DNA of 64,000 nucleotides from Actinorhabdospora filicis (GCF_030269765.1 NZ_BSTX01000001.1:186001-250000); one strand, 5' to 3'. Numbered from the stretch's first letter, positions 26,913-37,649 are shown. The notes: generated from the sequence alone by a model not told the origin. Numbers and translations: made by a program.

Positions 26913-28484
26913 ATGCGAATGATCCCTTCGGTCTTCGATCAGACCAATTCAAGCTCCGCCGAAAGGCGGATGTTCCATCTGCTCGCAAGTCTCGTGATCG
27001 ACGGATGGGAGTACTGCTTCCACAGCGTGAACCTCCCAGTGCACGAAAAACAGCGAGAGTGTGAGATCGACTTCTTGCTTCTGGGTGAGCGCGGCATCCT
27101 GGTGATCGAGGTCAAAGGCGGAGCCGTCGCCTGCGTGGACGGAGCCTGGACCACCACCAGCCGAAACGGCCGATCGCACACCGTGACAAGGAGCCCGTTC
27201 GACCAAGCCCGGGAAGCACGCCACGCACTGGAGAAGAGACTGGCCACCATCGCCGGAAAGGACATCGCGGACACGATGGTCTTCGGCCATTGTGTGGCAT
27301 TTCCCGAGATCGACTTCGACGTCGACGGGGTCGAATGGGATTCCGCCACCGTGATACATCGGCCTCAGCTGGCCGCCGGACAGCTGGCTTCTGCCCTCGA
27401 CCTAGCCGGACGCTACTGGGAACGAAAGCAGTCACACCGTGCACCATTGACAACCGATACGGTAGCCGATCTGTGCCAGGCGATCCGGCCCATGTTCGAC
27501 CGGGTACAAGGGTTCCGCACGCAGGGCAGACTCATCGAAGCGCAACTGCACAGGCTCACCGAGCAGCAGTACCGGATGCTCGATCTCAGCGCGGCGAATC
27601 CGCGCCTCCTCATCGAAGGTGGAGCCGGAACGGGAAAGACGCTGCTCGCGGCCGAGCTCGCTCGTCGCTCGGCGCCGACGGGCACCAAAGCGGCGCTGAC
27701 CTGCCATAGCAACATCCTCGCCTCCTTCTTGCAACGGCAGAAGGGAATCCTCGCGGAGAACGTGATCCCCTTTGCGCTGCTGAAGGACGCCGGACCCGGC
27801 ACCGTCGGCACACTCATCGTGGACGAAGCCCAAGACGTGATCAACGAGCGGGACCTCGACGTCATCGACCGGGTCCTGCGCGGTGGCCTCGCGGACGGGA
27901 ACTGGACCTTCCTGCTCGACGTCAACAATCAGCGGGGGCTCGTCGGCGCCTTCGAGGACTCGGCGATGGAGCGGCTGTCGGCGCTCCGACCGGCGCGCAT
28001 GAAGCTCACCGAGAACTGCCGCAACACTCCCCCGATCGTCACCGCGACGCGAGACCGGACGGCCGCCGACGTCGGATTGAACACCATGGGGTTCGGCGAC
28101 CCCGTGGAGTTCGTGGAGGCCGGGCGAGCAGAAGCCGCCGTTCGTGCCGCGAGAGTCCTCGACGAGTTCGAAGAAGGCGGCGTCGCGATGCACGACGTGG
28201 TGTTGCTGTCGCCCGTTCCGTTCAGGGAATCACTGTTCGGCATGCTCCCGAGCGCGTGGCGAGCGCGGGTCGACGTTCTCGACCTGCTCCGCCACCGGCG
28301 CCTGGAGACCGGACGGATCGGATTCGCCAGGGTCGCCGATTTCAAGGGACTAGAGCGACGCTATGTGCTCTTGGAGGAGCCCGCCGATCTCGGTACGGCG
28401 GAGGCGCGCCGCGTCCTATATGTCGGGATGACCAGAGCTCGGGCCGGGCTCTGGATCTTCACCACGGGGACGGGGGAAGTCTGA
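26913..28484 (+). CDS. NERD-domain UvrD-type helicase (first gene of defence operon)
   Basis: Predicted nuclease-helicase of 523 residues. An N-terminal NERD domain (about 10-125) has the nuclease-like pattern RECEIDFLLLGERGILVIEVKGG with the E, D and ExK residues of the PD-(D/E)xK fold. A superfamily 1 helicase follows: Walker A IEGGAGTGKTLLAAEL (near 233-248), Walker B LIVDEAQDVINERDLDVID (near 300) and motif VI VLYVGMTRARAGLWIF near the end. It starts at ATG 26913 (26919 is an alternative). Its stop overlaps the next start (TGATG). Similar NERD-helicases occur in defence islands. Confidence 0.85.
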   Translation: MRMIPSVFDQTNSSSAERRMFHLLASLVIDGWEYCFHSVNLPVHEKQRECEIDFLLLGERGILVIEVKGGAVACVDGAWTTTSRNGRSHTVTRSPFDQAREARHALEKRLATIAGKDIADTMVFGHCVAFPEIDFDVDGVEWDSATVIHRPQLAAGQLASALDLAGRYWERKQSHRAPLTTDTVADLCQAIRPMFDRVQGFRTQGRLIEAQLHRLTEQQYRMLDLSAANPRLLIEGGAGTGKTLLAAELARRSAPTGTKAALTCHSNILASFLQRQKGILAENVIPFALLKDAGPGTVGTLIVDEAQDVINERDLDVIDRVLRGGLADGNWTFLLDVNNQRGLVGAFEDSAMERLSALRPARMKLTENCRNTPPIVTATRDRTAADVGLNTMGFGDPVEFVEAGRAEAAVRAARVLDEFEEGGVAMHDVVLLSPVPFRESLFGMLPSAWRARVDVLDLLRHRRLETGRIGFARVADFKGLERRYVLLEEPADLGTAEARRVLYVGMTRARAGLWIFTTGTGEV

Positions 28485-31400
28485 TGACCACTCCGGAGGC
28501 TGAACGCGACGAAGTCGTAGCTCATCTGCGCCGCCATCTGATCGGACCGGTCGGGGGGCCCGGCGAGCGCCTTCGAGATGAGCCGAACGGCCGGTACCTC
28601 ACCGGGATCCTCTACGCCCAGCCGCAGCAGGTGCCGGGCTCTGAACCGGACGACGACCTTCAAGAGGAGGAAGTCGAGTCTCCCGGGAACTCACTTACCG
28701 AGGATGCCGACGATCCGATCACGCTCACGGGTCACGTCCGGCCGAGTTCCATAGGGATCACCTTCATCGCGCCCCGTGCGGAATCGGTGTTCCTGGAACT
28801 CGATTTCGGATACTACGAGCCCGACGGCTCGGAGTGGATCCACCAATCGGGCTCGGCCTTCATGCGACTGCGGCCCGATTCCGATGGCAGATGCTCCCTC
28901 CCGGTTCCAGAAGGGCCACCGGGGTTACTGACCGTCAAGGCACGCTGGCGCCCCTTGGACGATGCATCGATTGTCACCGTTGCCCTCGTCAACATGCGGG
29001 AGCAACCACCGCGTCGCCGCGTCGACCCGGCCGAGTGCGTCTACCAGGTCCATCTTCGCTGCCGCCCCGAGTCCGGTCGGCTTCGCAGATACCCGACCCG
29101 CAGGCACGGGCACCGCGACCCTGAGGCCGAGGAGCTGGAGCTTCAGTATCGCGACGGCGCCGTGTACGCCATCGGTCATGGCGTCGCCGCCGACTGGGAC
29201 CGGTCCGAAGGTGAGCCCGCCTGGGTCGAAACCACCTTCCTCCCGGTAACCGTCGTCCCCGACGTCGCGTTCGAGGTGCCGGGCGATCCCGAGGCACTTC
29301 GCCTCAGCCGGCTCGCGTCCATCGTCGAGGACGAGTCCGTCATCTCGATGCTCGACGATTTCATCGACGGTTATGAGCGCTGGGCCCAGGCGTCACGCCG
29401 GGCCGTCGAGAGCATCCCCGACCATCTGCGAGCGGCCGCCGCCGAGCTCGTCGCCAGAATGGACGCGACGGGCGCGCGCATGCGCCGTGGAGTACGACTC
29501 CTCGATACCGATACGACCGCGCGCACGGCGTTCGGGCTTGCCAATCATGCGATGGCGATGCAGATGGTGCACGGCTCCGCCTCACTCGCGGGATCGCCTC
29601 ACCCATTGGGGCAGGCCCCAGTGATGCCGGACGGGTACGAGACGAGAGCCTCTTGGCGGCCGTTCCAGCTCGGATTTCTCCTGCTCACCATCGATGGCGT
29701 GGTCAACGGTGACAGCGCCGATCGCGACCTGGTCGACCTGATCTGGTTCCCGACCGGTGGCGGCAAGACCGAGGCTTACCTGGGCCTCGCGGCCTTCACG
29801 ATCCTCCACCGGCGCCTTTCGATGCTCGACGATGGCGCCGGGACCACGATCATCACCCGGTACACGCTCCGGCTGCTGACCACACAGCAGTTCCAGCGGG
29901 CCGCGACGATGGCCCTCGCCTGCGAGGTCCTACGCCGTCGTAACCCGTTCGCGCTCGGCGGGAGCCGCATCTCGATCGGCATCTGGGTCGGGGCGAACAG
30001 CACACCGAACACCTACGCCGAGGCCGTCACCCTGCTCCGAGACATGAGGGCGGGAAGGGAGTCCACGGTCGGCTTCCAGGTGGAGCACTGCCCATGGTGC
30101 GGAACCGAGCTCATGCCCCCGGGGTCCGAGGAGGACACCGAGTGGGGGATCCACACGACGAACACCTCGATCCGGTTCCGCTGCCTCAACTCGGCATGCG
30201 AGTTCCATGACGAGATACCCATCGCCTCCGTCGACCAGGCGCTCTACGACGAGCCGCCGACGCTCCTCGTCGGGACCGTCGACAAGTTCGCGCGCCTGGC
30301 ATGGCATGAGAAGGCCGGGGTCTTCCTCGGGGCGGGTGAGGCCCCGGGGCCGTCCTTGGTGATCCAGGACGAGTTCCACCTGATCTCCGGGCCGCTCGGG
30401 ACCATCGTCGGCCTCTACGAAGCGGCCTTCGATGTGGTCATGCGCCACCACGGCGCAAGGCCGAAACTCGTGGCCGCCACCGCGACCATCCGGCGAGCGG
30501 ACGATCAGACCCGCGGCGTCTTCGGCCGGAAGGTCGCGCTGTTCCCACCGGCGGGCCTCGAAGCGGGCGAGTCCTACTTCGTCACCACCGACCGGAGGAA
30601 GCCGGGCCGCATGTACGTGGGAGTCATGCCTCATGGCCATACGCACGTCATGGCCCTCAACCACACGGCGGCCGCCCTGCTCCAAGCCCCCACGGAGCTC
30701 GCATTGTCACCGTCCACCCTGGACGGGTACTCAACCCTGGTCGTCTACCACAACAGTCTGCGTGAGCTCGGCAAGACGATCACCCTCGCCCATGACGACT
30801 TCCCGACCCGGATCAGGTCGATCGCCCCATCGATCGAGCAGGCCCGCGAGCTGAAGGAGATCCGCGAACTCACCAGCCGCGTACCCGCACGAGAGATCCC
30901 GCGCATCCTGAACGCGCTGGCCCTCCGCCACGACGAGCGGGGTTCCATCACCATGATCGCGGCGACGAACATGATCTCGGTCGGCGTCGACGTCGGACGG
31001 CTCGCCCTCATGCTGGTCGACGGCCAGCCGAAGACCACGGCCGAGTACATCCAGGCCACCAGCCGGGTCGGTCGTGAGAGTGAGGAGCGCCCCGGCCTCG
31101 TCCTCACCCTTTACTCACCCGCGAAGCCCCGCGACCGATCCCACTACGAGTCGTTCACCGCCTATCACGCCGTGCTCTACAACGCGGTGGAACCGTCCTC
31201 GGTCACACCGTTCTCCATCAGCGCCCGCAATCGCGCACTGCACGCCGACCTCGTGATCCTCGTACGGCACGCGCTCGGCCTCGCCGAGGAACACGGAGCC
31301 GCGAAGTTCGAGCGCGGTGACCCTGAGCTGGAACGGCTGATCACCGCATTCCTCAAGCGCGCGGCCACCGCCGACTCCTCTGAAATCCAGGACCTCACCA

Positions 31401-31597
31401 GGCACCTCGACCGCCTCCAGGACGACTGGATGCGCAAGGCCGACCTCGCGGCCACGAGGGGCGGACTCGTCTATAGCGGCCGGGAAGACGCGCAGCTCCT
31501 CAAACGCTTCCTACGGCGAGGCGACGCCTGGGAGACGCTCGATTCGATGCGCAGCGTCGATCTCGAAATCCCGATCCTGCTGGAAGGGAATCGCTGA
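28484..31597 (+). CDS. DISARM DrmA-like helicase
   Basis: Large superfamily 2 helicase-related protein of 1037 residues. After about 400 residues of non-helicase sequence come Walker A LIWFPTGGGKTEAYLGLAAFT (near 418), a cysteine pair CPWCG (near 535) with CLNSACEFH (near 566) as a probable zinc site, DExH box IQDEFHLISG (near 628) and motif VI YIQATSRVGRESEERPGL (near 855). These patterns, and the next gene, match DrmA of the DISARM phage-defence system, in which DrmA and DrmB form the core. Both start and stop overlap neighbours by one base (TGATG). GC content is lower than in flanking genes. Confidence 0.85.
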   Translation: MTTPEAERDEVVAHLRRHLIGPVGGPGERLRDEPNGRYLTGILYAQPQQVPGSEPDDDLQEEEVESPGNSLTEDADDPITLTGHVRPSSIGITFIAPRAESVFLELDFGYYEPDGSEWIHQSGSAFMRLRPDSDGRCSLPVPEGPPGLLTVKARWRPLDDASIVTVALVNMREQPPRRRVDPAECVYQVHLRCRPESGRLRRYPTRRHGHRDPEAEELELQYRDGAVYAIGHGVAADWDRSEGEPAWVETTFLPVTVVPDVAFEVPGDPEALRLSRLASIVEDESVISMLDDFIDGYERWAQASRRAVESIPDHLRAAAAELVARMDATGARMRRGVRLLDTDTTARTAFGLANHAMAMQMVHGSASLAGSPHPLGQAPVMPDGYETRASWRPFQLGFLLLTIDGVVNGDSADRDLVDLIWFPTGGGKTEAYLGLAAFTILHRRLSMLDDGAGTTIITRYTLRLLTTQQFQRAATMALACEVLRRRNPFALGGSRISIGIWVGANSTPNTYAEAVTLLRDMRAGRESTVGFQVEHCPWCGTELMPPGSEEDTEWGIHTTNTSIRFRCLNSACEFHDEIPIASVDQALYDEPPTLLVGTVDKFARLAWHEKAGVFLGAGEAPGPSLVIQDEFHLISGPLGTIVGLYEAAFDVVMRHHGARPKLVAATATIRRADDQTRGVFGRKVALFPPAGLEAGESYFVTTDRRKPGRMYVGVMPHGHTHVMALNHTAAALLQAPTELALSPSTLDGYSTLVVYHNSLRELGKTITLAHDDFPTRIRSIAPSIEQARELKEIRELTSRVPAREIPRILNALALRHDERGSITMIAATNMISVGVDVGRLALMLVDGQPKTTAEYIQATSRVGRESEERPGLVLTLYSPAKPRDRSHYESFTAYHAVLYNAVEPSSVTPFSISARNRALHADLVILVRHALGLAEEHGAAKFERGDPELERLITAFLKRAATADSSEIQDLTRHLDRLQDDWMRKADLAATRGGLVYSGREDAQLLKRFLRRGDAWETLDSMRSVDLEIPILLEGNR

Positions 31598-33351
31598 TGA
31601 GCTTCAGCAGGAATGTCCGACGCGCCCAGCTCATCGGACCGGCGGGACCGGGCGCGATCATCGACCTGATCGGCGAGTCCTTCGTCGCCGTGGACGTCAG
31701 CCGCTGGTCCCGCACACTGCCTGTGTCCATGCCGCGCTTGACGCAACGACTTGGTGTGCGGCAGCTGAAGACCCCGACCGGCTTCGGCGTCCCATATCGC
31801 CGCTTCCCAGAGTGGCTGTTCTGTGGCAGGTGCCGTCGCATGATCCGCAGGCGCCCACGCGACGAATCGGCGAAACTCACCTGCGCGGTCTGCGCCGGGG
31901 ACCGGCCCCTGATCCCGATGCGCTTCATCGCCATCTGCAGCAACGGGCACATGGCCGACATCGACTGGTGGTACTGGGCCCACACGAACTCCACCACCAA
32001 GTGCGAGGTCCGGGGCAAACTCCGTTTCGATCATCGGCCGGAGGAGGGCAGTGGCTTGTCCTCACTCGTCGTTCGTTGCGCCGAGTGCGGCGCCGGGCGC
32101 TCGCTCGATCGGATCACCTCACGCGGCTCCCTCACACAGCGCTGCGAGGGCCTGCAGCCCTGGCAGCAGCCGCTCGACGCCGAAGCATGCGACACGCTCA
32201 TGGTCGCCACACAGCGCGGCGCGTCGAATGTCTACTTCCCGAGCGTGGTCAGCGCGCTGGATCTGCCTCCGGAGTCCGACTGGGACGCGTCGAGCGCGAC
32301 ACTGGCTCGCCTCCGCGACAACCATCTGTTCCTCGCCCTGGTCGAAGACCCCACCCTTCCGGTACGTGACATGACTTTGAAGTTCCTCGCGAGCAGGGAG
32401 GGTTTGACCGTCCCGGAGCTGGAACGGCTGCTCAGCACCGAATCGAGCGCGCAGGCGCATACGGGCACCGAGGAGGACATCCTGCCCGAAGAGTGGGTCG
32501 CCCTCCTCCACCCGCGGGATACCGAGTTCGACCCGCGCGACAACTTCATCACGAGGCCGTCGCGGGCACCCCGTGGGCCCGGCGGCGGGACCGTGGAGAC
32601 AGAGCTGCTCTCGTCCCTGCGGCAGGTGATCCTCGTCGACCGCCTTCGGGAAGTGCGCGTGCTCAAGGGCTTCCACCGCTACACACGCGAGAACATGGTG
32701 TCGGCGAATCTCGCGCCCGACCAGACCAGCCTGCCGGCGATCGAGGTCTTCGGCGAAGGCTTCCTGCTCGCATTCGAAGAGTCCGCCATCACGGAGTGGG
32801 AGCGCCTGAGGGATGTCCGCGAGAGATGCAGGACGATCGAACGCCGGGTGGAGGCCGCCGACGCCTACTGGCTGCCGCCCGTCACGCCGAGGTTCCTCCT
32901 GCTGCACACACTCGCTCATCTCCTCCTTCGCGCGACGGCCTTCGAGGCCGGATATCCGACCTCCTCGCTCGGCGAACGGATCTACACCACCCACCCCGAG
33001 CAGGGCCCCGCCATGGCCGGTGTCCTCATCTATACCGCCGCCGGTGACAGTGAAGGCACCCTCGGGGGACTGGTCCGGATGGGTGAGCCCGAGCGCCTCC
33101 CAGCGCTTCTCCATTCCGCCCTCGTCGACGGGCAGTGGTGCTCACTCGACCCGGTCTGCTCGGAGTCACCCGCACAGGGCCCGGGTGGGTTGTCCATGGC
33201 CGCATGCCATGCGTGCGCGCTCGTGCCCGAGACGAGCTGTCAGGCCACCAACCGCCTCCTCGACCGGCGGCTCCTCATCGACCCCGAGTTCGGTTTCTTC
33301 CGGAACGCGCTCACCATCGCGGAGGACGTCCCCTGGCGGGCCCGGTGGTGA
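31597..33351 (+). CDS. DISARM DrmB-like protein with DUF1998 domain
   Basis: Protein of 584 residues. The N-terminus RRAQLIGPAGPGAIIDLIGESFVAVDVSRW has the DrmB-type PGAxxD segment. Cysteine pairs CGRC and CAVC (near 73-107) and CSNGH (near 113) suggest zinc binding. A DUF1998-type C-terminus contains LLHTLAHLLLRATAFEAGYPTSSLGERIYT, AGDSEGTLGGLVRMG and CHACALVPETSCQATNRLLDRRLLI with further cysteines. DrmB partners DrmA in DISARM. The start overlaps drmA-like, and the stop overlaps the next gene. Confidence 0.85.
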   Translation: MSFSRNVRRAQLIGPAGPGAIIDLIGESFVAVDVSRWSRTLPVSMPRLTQRLGVRQLKTPTGFGVPYRRFPEWLFCGRCRRMIRRRPRDESAKLTCAVCAGDRPLIPMRFIAICSNGHMADIDWWYWAHTNSTTKCEVRGKLRFDHRPEEGSGLSSLVVRCAECGAGRSLDRITSRGSLTQRCEGLQPWQQPLDAEACDTLMVATQRGASNVYFPSVVSALDLPPESDWDASSATLARLRDNHLFLALVEDPTLPVRDMTLKFLASREGLTVPELERLLSTESSAQAHTGTEEDILPEEWVALLHPRDTEFDPRDNFITRPSRAPRGPGGGTVETELLSSLRQVILVDRLREVRVLKGFHRYTRENMVSANLAPDQTSLPAIEVFGEGFLLAFEESAITEWERLRDVRERCRTIERRVEAADAYWLPPVTPRFLLLHTLAHLLLRATAFEAGYPTSSLGERIYTTHPEQGPAMAGVLIYTAAGDSEGTLGGLVRMGEPERLPALLHSALVDGQWCSLDPVCSESPAQGPGGLSMAACHACALVPETSCQATNRLLDRRLLIDPEFGFFRNALTIAEDVPWRARW

Positions 33352-35903
33352 CGATGCAGCCCGGGCTGCTTCCCGATCGCCTGCTGGTCATCCGCAATGG
33401 CGTCGATCCCGTAGGGCCCGTCCGGCGGCACCTGGAGTCCGGGGACGGCGAGTTCGCGATAGTCCGCCGTACGGTCCTCCGGCACCGCATCAAGACCCTG
33501 CTGCCGGGGAACCTGCGTAACCGCGTCATCGGCGCGAGAACCTGCATGAGCATCCTGTGGCAAGCGACGCTCAGTATGACGATGAGCGATTTCGGCGACC
33601 TCATCATCGACTCCGACGAGCTGCGGAGATGGGCCGTGAGACATGGCCGGCGCCCCAGCCCTCGCCGGTTCGTCATCGTGAACGGACAGCAGTTCCCACC
33701 CGAGTTCTACCGGCTCATGCGAACCCTCGACGTGCGGCTGACGATCCTCGCCGACTCACTGGACGTGCCGGGCGACCAGGGAACCTCGATCAATGACATG
33801 GCCCTGCTGACCGGGGCGGAGCCGGAACCCACCGATGACCTGCCCGAGACGGCACCATCGGTGGACGCGTTCGCCAGCGCGGCCGGGGACACCGACCTCC
33901 ATGCAGCACCGAGACCGGGCGCCGGCGAACCGGCGCTGGAACTCCGCGCGCATCCATCGTTCAAAGCGGAGGTCGAGTTCATCGCCGACCTCGCGCGCGG
34001 CGAACCCGCACGATCGATGGGGATTCTGGTACCCACGAAGTCGATGGTCGCCGACTACCGCGACGCGCTCCGGTCCGCCGGGATCAAAGTCAAGTGGTAC
34101 CTGTCCGGGAGCTCCGACAACGCACCGGGCATCAACTGGAGACAGCCGGACAAGGTGGTCCTGACCTGGTCCAGCGCCCTGGGCCTCAAGTTCGACACCG
34201 TGATCCTCCCCGGACTTGAGACCTTCAGCGACGAGCCTCCATTTGGCCGCATCCGGCCCCGGCTGGCCGCACTATCGCGGATCGCCCGGCACGACCTCGT
34301 CATCTCGTACAGCGGTGAAGGCCGGCCAACGGTCATGGACGGCGTTCCAGACACCCACCCCGCGGTATCCGAGCCGGACGTCACAGCGGACGCCGACTCT
34401 TCGCAGGAGACGCCACCGTCCCAGTCGCTTCCGCCTGGACAGGACCGACGCCGGGCCACCGCCGACGACATCGCGGCCGCCCGCGAACTCCTGAGCGGCG
34501 ACCTTCGCCGCACGGCCACGAAGCGCCGGGATCTCATTCTGACCGCCGAGCAGGAGATCGGCCTGGCGGCTCTGATCCGCGGATCCGATCTCCCCCTGGG
34601 GACCTCACTCGTCCAGGGCTACCGGGCGAACCTTCCCTCCGATGACGAACGAACCCGAGCGTTCGACGCGATGCTCCTGCACAACCAGCGTCTCGTCTTC
34701 AAGATCGCCCGCCAGTTCCCCGCGGACACCCTCACCCTTGAGGACCTTCATCAAGAAGGCAACCTCGGCCTCATCCGGGCCGTGGAGAAGTTCGACGCGA
34801 CCGTGGGCACGAAGTTCTCCACGTACGCGACCTGGTGGATCAAGCAAGCCATCAGCCGGGCGCTCGCCGACAAGGACCGGCTGATCCGCATCCCCGTCCA
34901 CCAGCTCGAAAAGGTTCAACGGGTCCTAGCCGCCCGAAGGCGGGCGGAGGCGGACGGCCTTGAGCCGGCCCCACGCGAACTCGCAGCGCGAACTGGATAC
35001 GACATCCCGACAGTGGTCTACTGCCTCCGCCTTGGGGCCGGGGTATTGCGGCTCGACGCGCCCCTGACGGTGGACGGCGACGCGAACGGGAACAGCACGC
35101 TGGGAGACTTCGTCGCCGCCGGCCTCGCGGCTCCGGAAGGCGCCATCGAATCGATGCTGTTCGGGCTGGACCTTCACCAGGCTCTCGACTCCCTGCCGGC
35201 CCGGGAGGCCTCGATCCTGCGGCTCCGCGGCGGCGTCGGCACCGGTGAGCCGTTATCGCTGGATGCCGTCGGCGAGCAGATGGGGCTGACTCGTGAGCGC
35301 ATCCGGCAGATCCAGAAAAAGGCCACCGGGCATCTTCGCGACGCCCTCAGCGGAAGCCGTCCCAAGGATGCGCTCCCGGCTCCGCGGGGCGTCCCCCGTC
35401 AGCGCAAACCGGACGACCTCGATCCCTTCCTCTCCGGCCATCCCCGCACCCAGGACATGGGCACCGATGTGCTTCCTTGCGGAAACGGCTCGATCGAGGT
35501 CACACCGTGGGTCCTCCCGCACCCCAGCCTCCTCAGTCCCGATGAATTCAGGGCGGCGGGCGGCTCCGGGGCACGGTTCGAGCGCCAGGGCCTGTACGTG
35601 AGGCACGCGGGCAGGTTCCTCGTGCGAGGCGGATGGCTCGGGCTGCCCGGGCTCGACTCCGATTCGGAGACCTCGCAGGCGCGCGTGCTGGTCGAGCTGA
35701 GCGAGGAAACCCTCCCGCTCTGGCGCACTGAGGACACCGATCAGCTCACGCCACCCGATGACGTCCGGGTGCGGTTGACACAGCTCGGTCGCAACGCCCA
35801 GGAGCGAGCCCGGCAAGTCCACCGAAAGTACGGCAGTCCCGAGTCCGGCACACCGGGATCCGATCGCCTCCCGCCTGAAGGGGACCGCCATGACAGCACC
35901 TGA
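33348..35903 (+). CDS. Degenerate UvrD helicase - sigma-70 - defence ATPase-tail fusion protein
   Basis: An 851-residue multidomain protein. Part 1 (1-360) looks like a superfamily 1 helicase that lost catalysis: no Walker A; the DExx box reads [13 protein letters not shown] (near 108) instead of VIDEGQDFPPEF; motif III-like LTILADSLD; but a helicase domain 2 with [20 protein letters not shown] remains (near 272). Part 2 (about 385-675) is a full sigma-70 factor: region 1.2, region 2 with [17 protein letters not shown] and [20 protein letters not shown], region 3, and region 4 with [20 protein letters not shown]. Part 3 (about 715-830), with [20 protein letters not shown], resembles the C-terminal tail of GHKL-type ATPases encoded in defence islands, but the ATPase domain is absent. 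GTG 33348 overlaps the drmB-like stop; ATG 33354 is an alternative. Confidence 0.75.
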   Translation: MTMQPGLLPDRLLVIRNGVDPVGPVRRHLESGDGEFAIVRRTVLRHRIKTLLPGNLRNRVIGARTCMSILWQATLSMTMSDFGDLIIDSDELRRWAVRHGRRPSPRRFVIVNGQQFPPEFYRLMRTLDVRLTILADSLDVPGDQGTSINDMALLTGAEPEPTDDLPETAPSVDAFASAAGDTDLHAAPRPGAGEPALELRAHPSFKAEVEFIADLARGEPARSMGILVPTKSMVADYRDALRSAGIKVKWYLSGSSDNAPGINWRQPDKVVLTWSSALGLKFDTVILPGLETFSDEPPFGRIRPRLAALSRIARHDLVISYSGEGRPTVMDGVPDTHPAVSEPDVTADADSSQETPPSQSLPPGQDRRRATADDIAAARELLSGDLRRTATKRRDLILTAEQEIGLAALIRGSDLPLGTSLVQGYRANLPSDDERTRAFDAMLLHNQRLVFKIARQFPADTLTLEDLHQEGNLGLIRAVEKFDATVGTKFSTYATWWIKQAISRALADKDRLIRIPVHQLEKVQRVLAARRRAEADGLEPAPRELAARTGYDIPTVVYCLRLGAGVLRLDAPLTVDGDANGNSTLGDFVAAGLAAPEGAIESMLFGLDLHQALDSLPAREASILRLRGGVGTGEPLSLDAVGEQMGLTRERIRQIQKKATGHLRDALSGSRPKDALPAPRGVPRQRKPDDLDPFLSGHPRTQDMGTDVLPCGNGSIEVTPWVLPHPSLLSPDEFRAAGGSGARFERQGLYVRHAGRFLVRGGWLGLPGLDSDSETSQARVLVELSEETLPLWRTEDTDQLTPPDDVRVRLTQLGRNAQERARQVHRKYGSPESGTPGSDRLPPEGDRHDST

Positions 35904-37599
35904 TTCGAAGGCCTTCGCACGCAAGCTCTGGGACGTTCTCGGTGAGCGACGGGCGGCCGAACCCCAGCTCATGGACCATGACGCGTTCGTACAGGTCGTC
36001 GCCGAGTACCTGATCGAGGACGGCGCGATCGAGGAGCTGGAGCCCTGCTACTACCGGGTGACCTCGGGTCGCGAGCACATGGAGGTCGCGGGCTACTCGA
36101 TCAGCGCCGACTGCGAGCAACTGGAACTCGCCACCGTGAACCTCGAATATCACGGTGGCACGGCCCAGCCCTCCAAAGGCAGGCGCTATCTCAGACGTGC
36201 CGCTCGCTTCCTGGAGCGCTGTCGCGAGGGGCTTCACCACGATCTCGAACCGGCCTCTCCCGCCTACGACATGGCCGAACGGATCCACTCCGCGTGGAAC
36301 GGGCTCCAGAAGGCGCGCATCCTCCTCTTCACGGACGGCCGGCAGAGCCTTTCGGCACCAGAACCCGTGGTCATCGGCGGGCTGACCGTTGTCCACGAGA
36401 TCTGGGACATCACACGACTCGAACGGCTCTTCACCTCCGGCGTCCGCGCGAGCGATCTCGACATCGACCTGAGCATGCAGGACCCGCCGGTCACCTGCCT
36501 GGCCGCTCCCCCCAGCCCGGATGGCTACCAGTGCCTCCTGGCCCTCATACCCGGCCGTCTCCTCGCTGAACTCTACGAACGACATGGCCTGCGGCTGCTT
36601 CAACGGAACGTCCGGGCCTTCCTGCAGACCAGGAACAAGGTGAACAAGCGGATCAATGAAACCGTACGCAGCCGCCCCGGCCGTTTCCTGGCCTTCAACA
36701 ATGGGATCTCAGTGACCACCCGCCACGCGGAACTGGTCCAAGGCGAGGACGGGACCCAGCGGATCATCCGGCTGAGCGATCTGCAGATCGTCAACGGCGG
36801 GCAGACCACCGCCTCACTTCACCACGCCTGGCGACGGGATGGCGCCGACCTCACCGGAATCCTCGTCCCAGCCAAGATCACCGTCGTCGACGGTGACCGC
36901 CTTGAGGAACTCGTCCCGGACATCTCCCGCTACGCCAACTCGCAGAACGTGATCCGGGAAGCCGACTTCGAGGCCGGGACGGGCTTCCATGTGCAACTGG
37001 AACAGCTATCCAGAACGATCTGGGCGCCGGCCGCCGACGGTGGAGAGCAGCAGCGCTGGTACTACGAACGTGTCCGTGGCCAGTTCGAGGTGGATGTCGT
37101 ACGTGAAGGCACTCCCGCGCGCCGCCGGGTGTTCAAGAACCAGAATCGCCGCTTCGGCAAGACCGACGCGGCCAAGTACGACATGGCCTTCCTCCGCAGA
37201 CCGCACACGGTTTCATTGGGCGCGGAGAAGTGCTTCCAGGCTTGGACGAAATCGATCGTCAGGGAGTTCGACGGCGAGCCGGACGCCACTTTCTTCAAGG
37301 ATCTCGTGGCGAAGGCGATCTTGTTCACCGACGTTCGCAAGGCGATCTGGGGCCTGGGCCTCGGCGGCTACCTGCAGCAATCCACCGCCTATGTCGTATC
37401 TCTACTCGCCGAACAGGCTGCCCCCTCGCTTGAGGCGATCTGGCGCGGGCAAACGGTTCCGGCCGATCTCCTCGGCCTCGCCGTTGCGCTCGCCGATCCG
37501 GTCCGCCACGTGCTGACGAACGCCCCAGGCTCCGCGAACGTCACTGAATGGTGCAAGAAGGACGCCTGCTGGGAGGCCGTACGAGTGATTCGCGTCTGA
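35890..37599 (+). CDS. AIPR-family (abortive infection phage resistance) protein
   Basis: Protein of 569 residues. It carries the AIPR core LLQRNVRAFLQTRNKVNKRINETVRSRPGRFLAFNNGISVTTRHAELV (near 237-284), then DLQIVNGGQTTASLHHAW and a helical C-terminus. The N-terminus (about 20-130) resembles a restriction-nuclease-like region but without motifs I would call catalytic. AIPR proteins are linked to phage abortive infection and often sit beside DNA methyltransferases; their biochemical action is not well known. The start lies 14 nt inside the sigma-fusion gene. Confidence 0.85.
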   Translation: MTAPDSKAFARKLWDVLGERRAAEPQLMDHDAFVQVVAEYLIEDGAIEELEPCYYRVTSGREHMEVAGYSISADCEQLELATVNLEYHGGTAQPSKGRRYLRRAARFLERCREGLHHDLEPASPAYDMAERIHSAWNGLQKARILLFTDGRQSLSAPEPVVIGGLTVVHEIWDITRLERLFTSGVRASDLDIDLSMQDPPVTCLAAPPSPDGYQCLLALIPGRLLAELYERHGLRLLQRNVRAFLQTRNKVNKRINETVRSRPGRFLAFNNGISVTTRHAELVQGEDGTQRIIRLSDLQIVNGGQTTASLHHAWRRDGADLTGILVPAKITVVDGDRLEELVPDISRYANSQNVIREADFEAGTGFHVQLEQLSRTIWAPAADGGEQQRWYYERVRGQFEVDVVREGTPARRRVFKNQNRRFGKTDAAKYDMAFLRRPHTVSLGAEKCFQAWTKSIVREFDGEPDATFFKDLVAKAILFTDVRKAIWGLGLGGYLQQSTAYVVSLLAEQAAPSLEAIWRGQTVPADLLGLAVALADPVRHVLTNAPGSANVTEWCKKDACWEAVRVIRV

Positions 37600-37649
37600 G
37601 TAAACCTTCAGCTCCGCCCCACCCACATTCGTGCCCCTGGAGACCTCTC

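Noticed and set aside
36000..36300. Catalytic PD-(D/E)xK nuclease in the AIPR N-terminus
   Set aside because: The region has acidic residues but no convincing D...ExK arrangement, so no nuclease claim is made.
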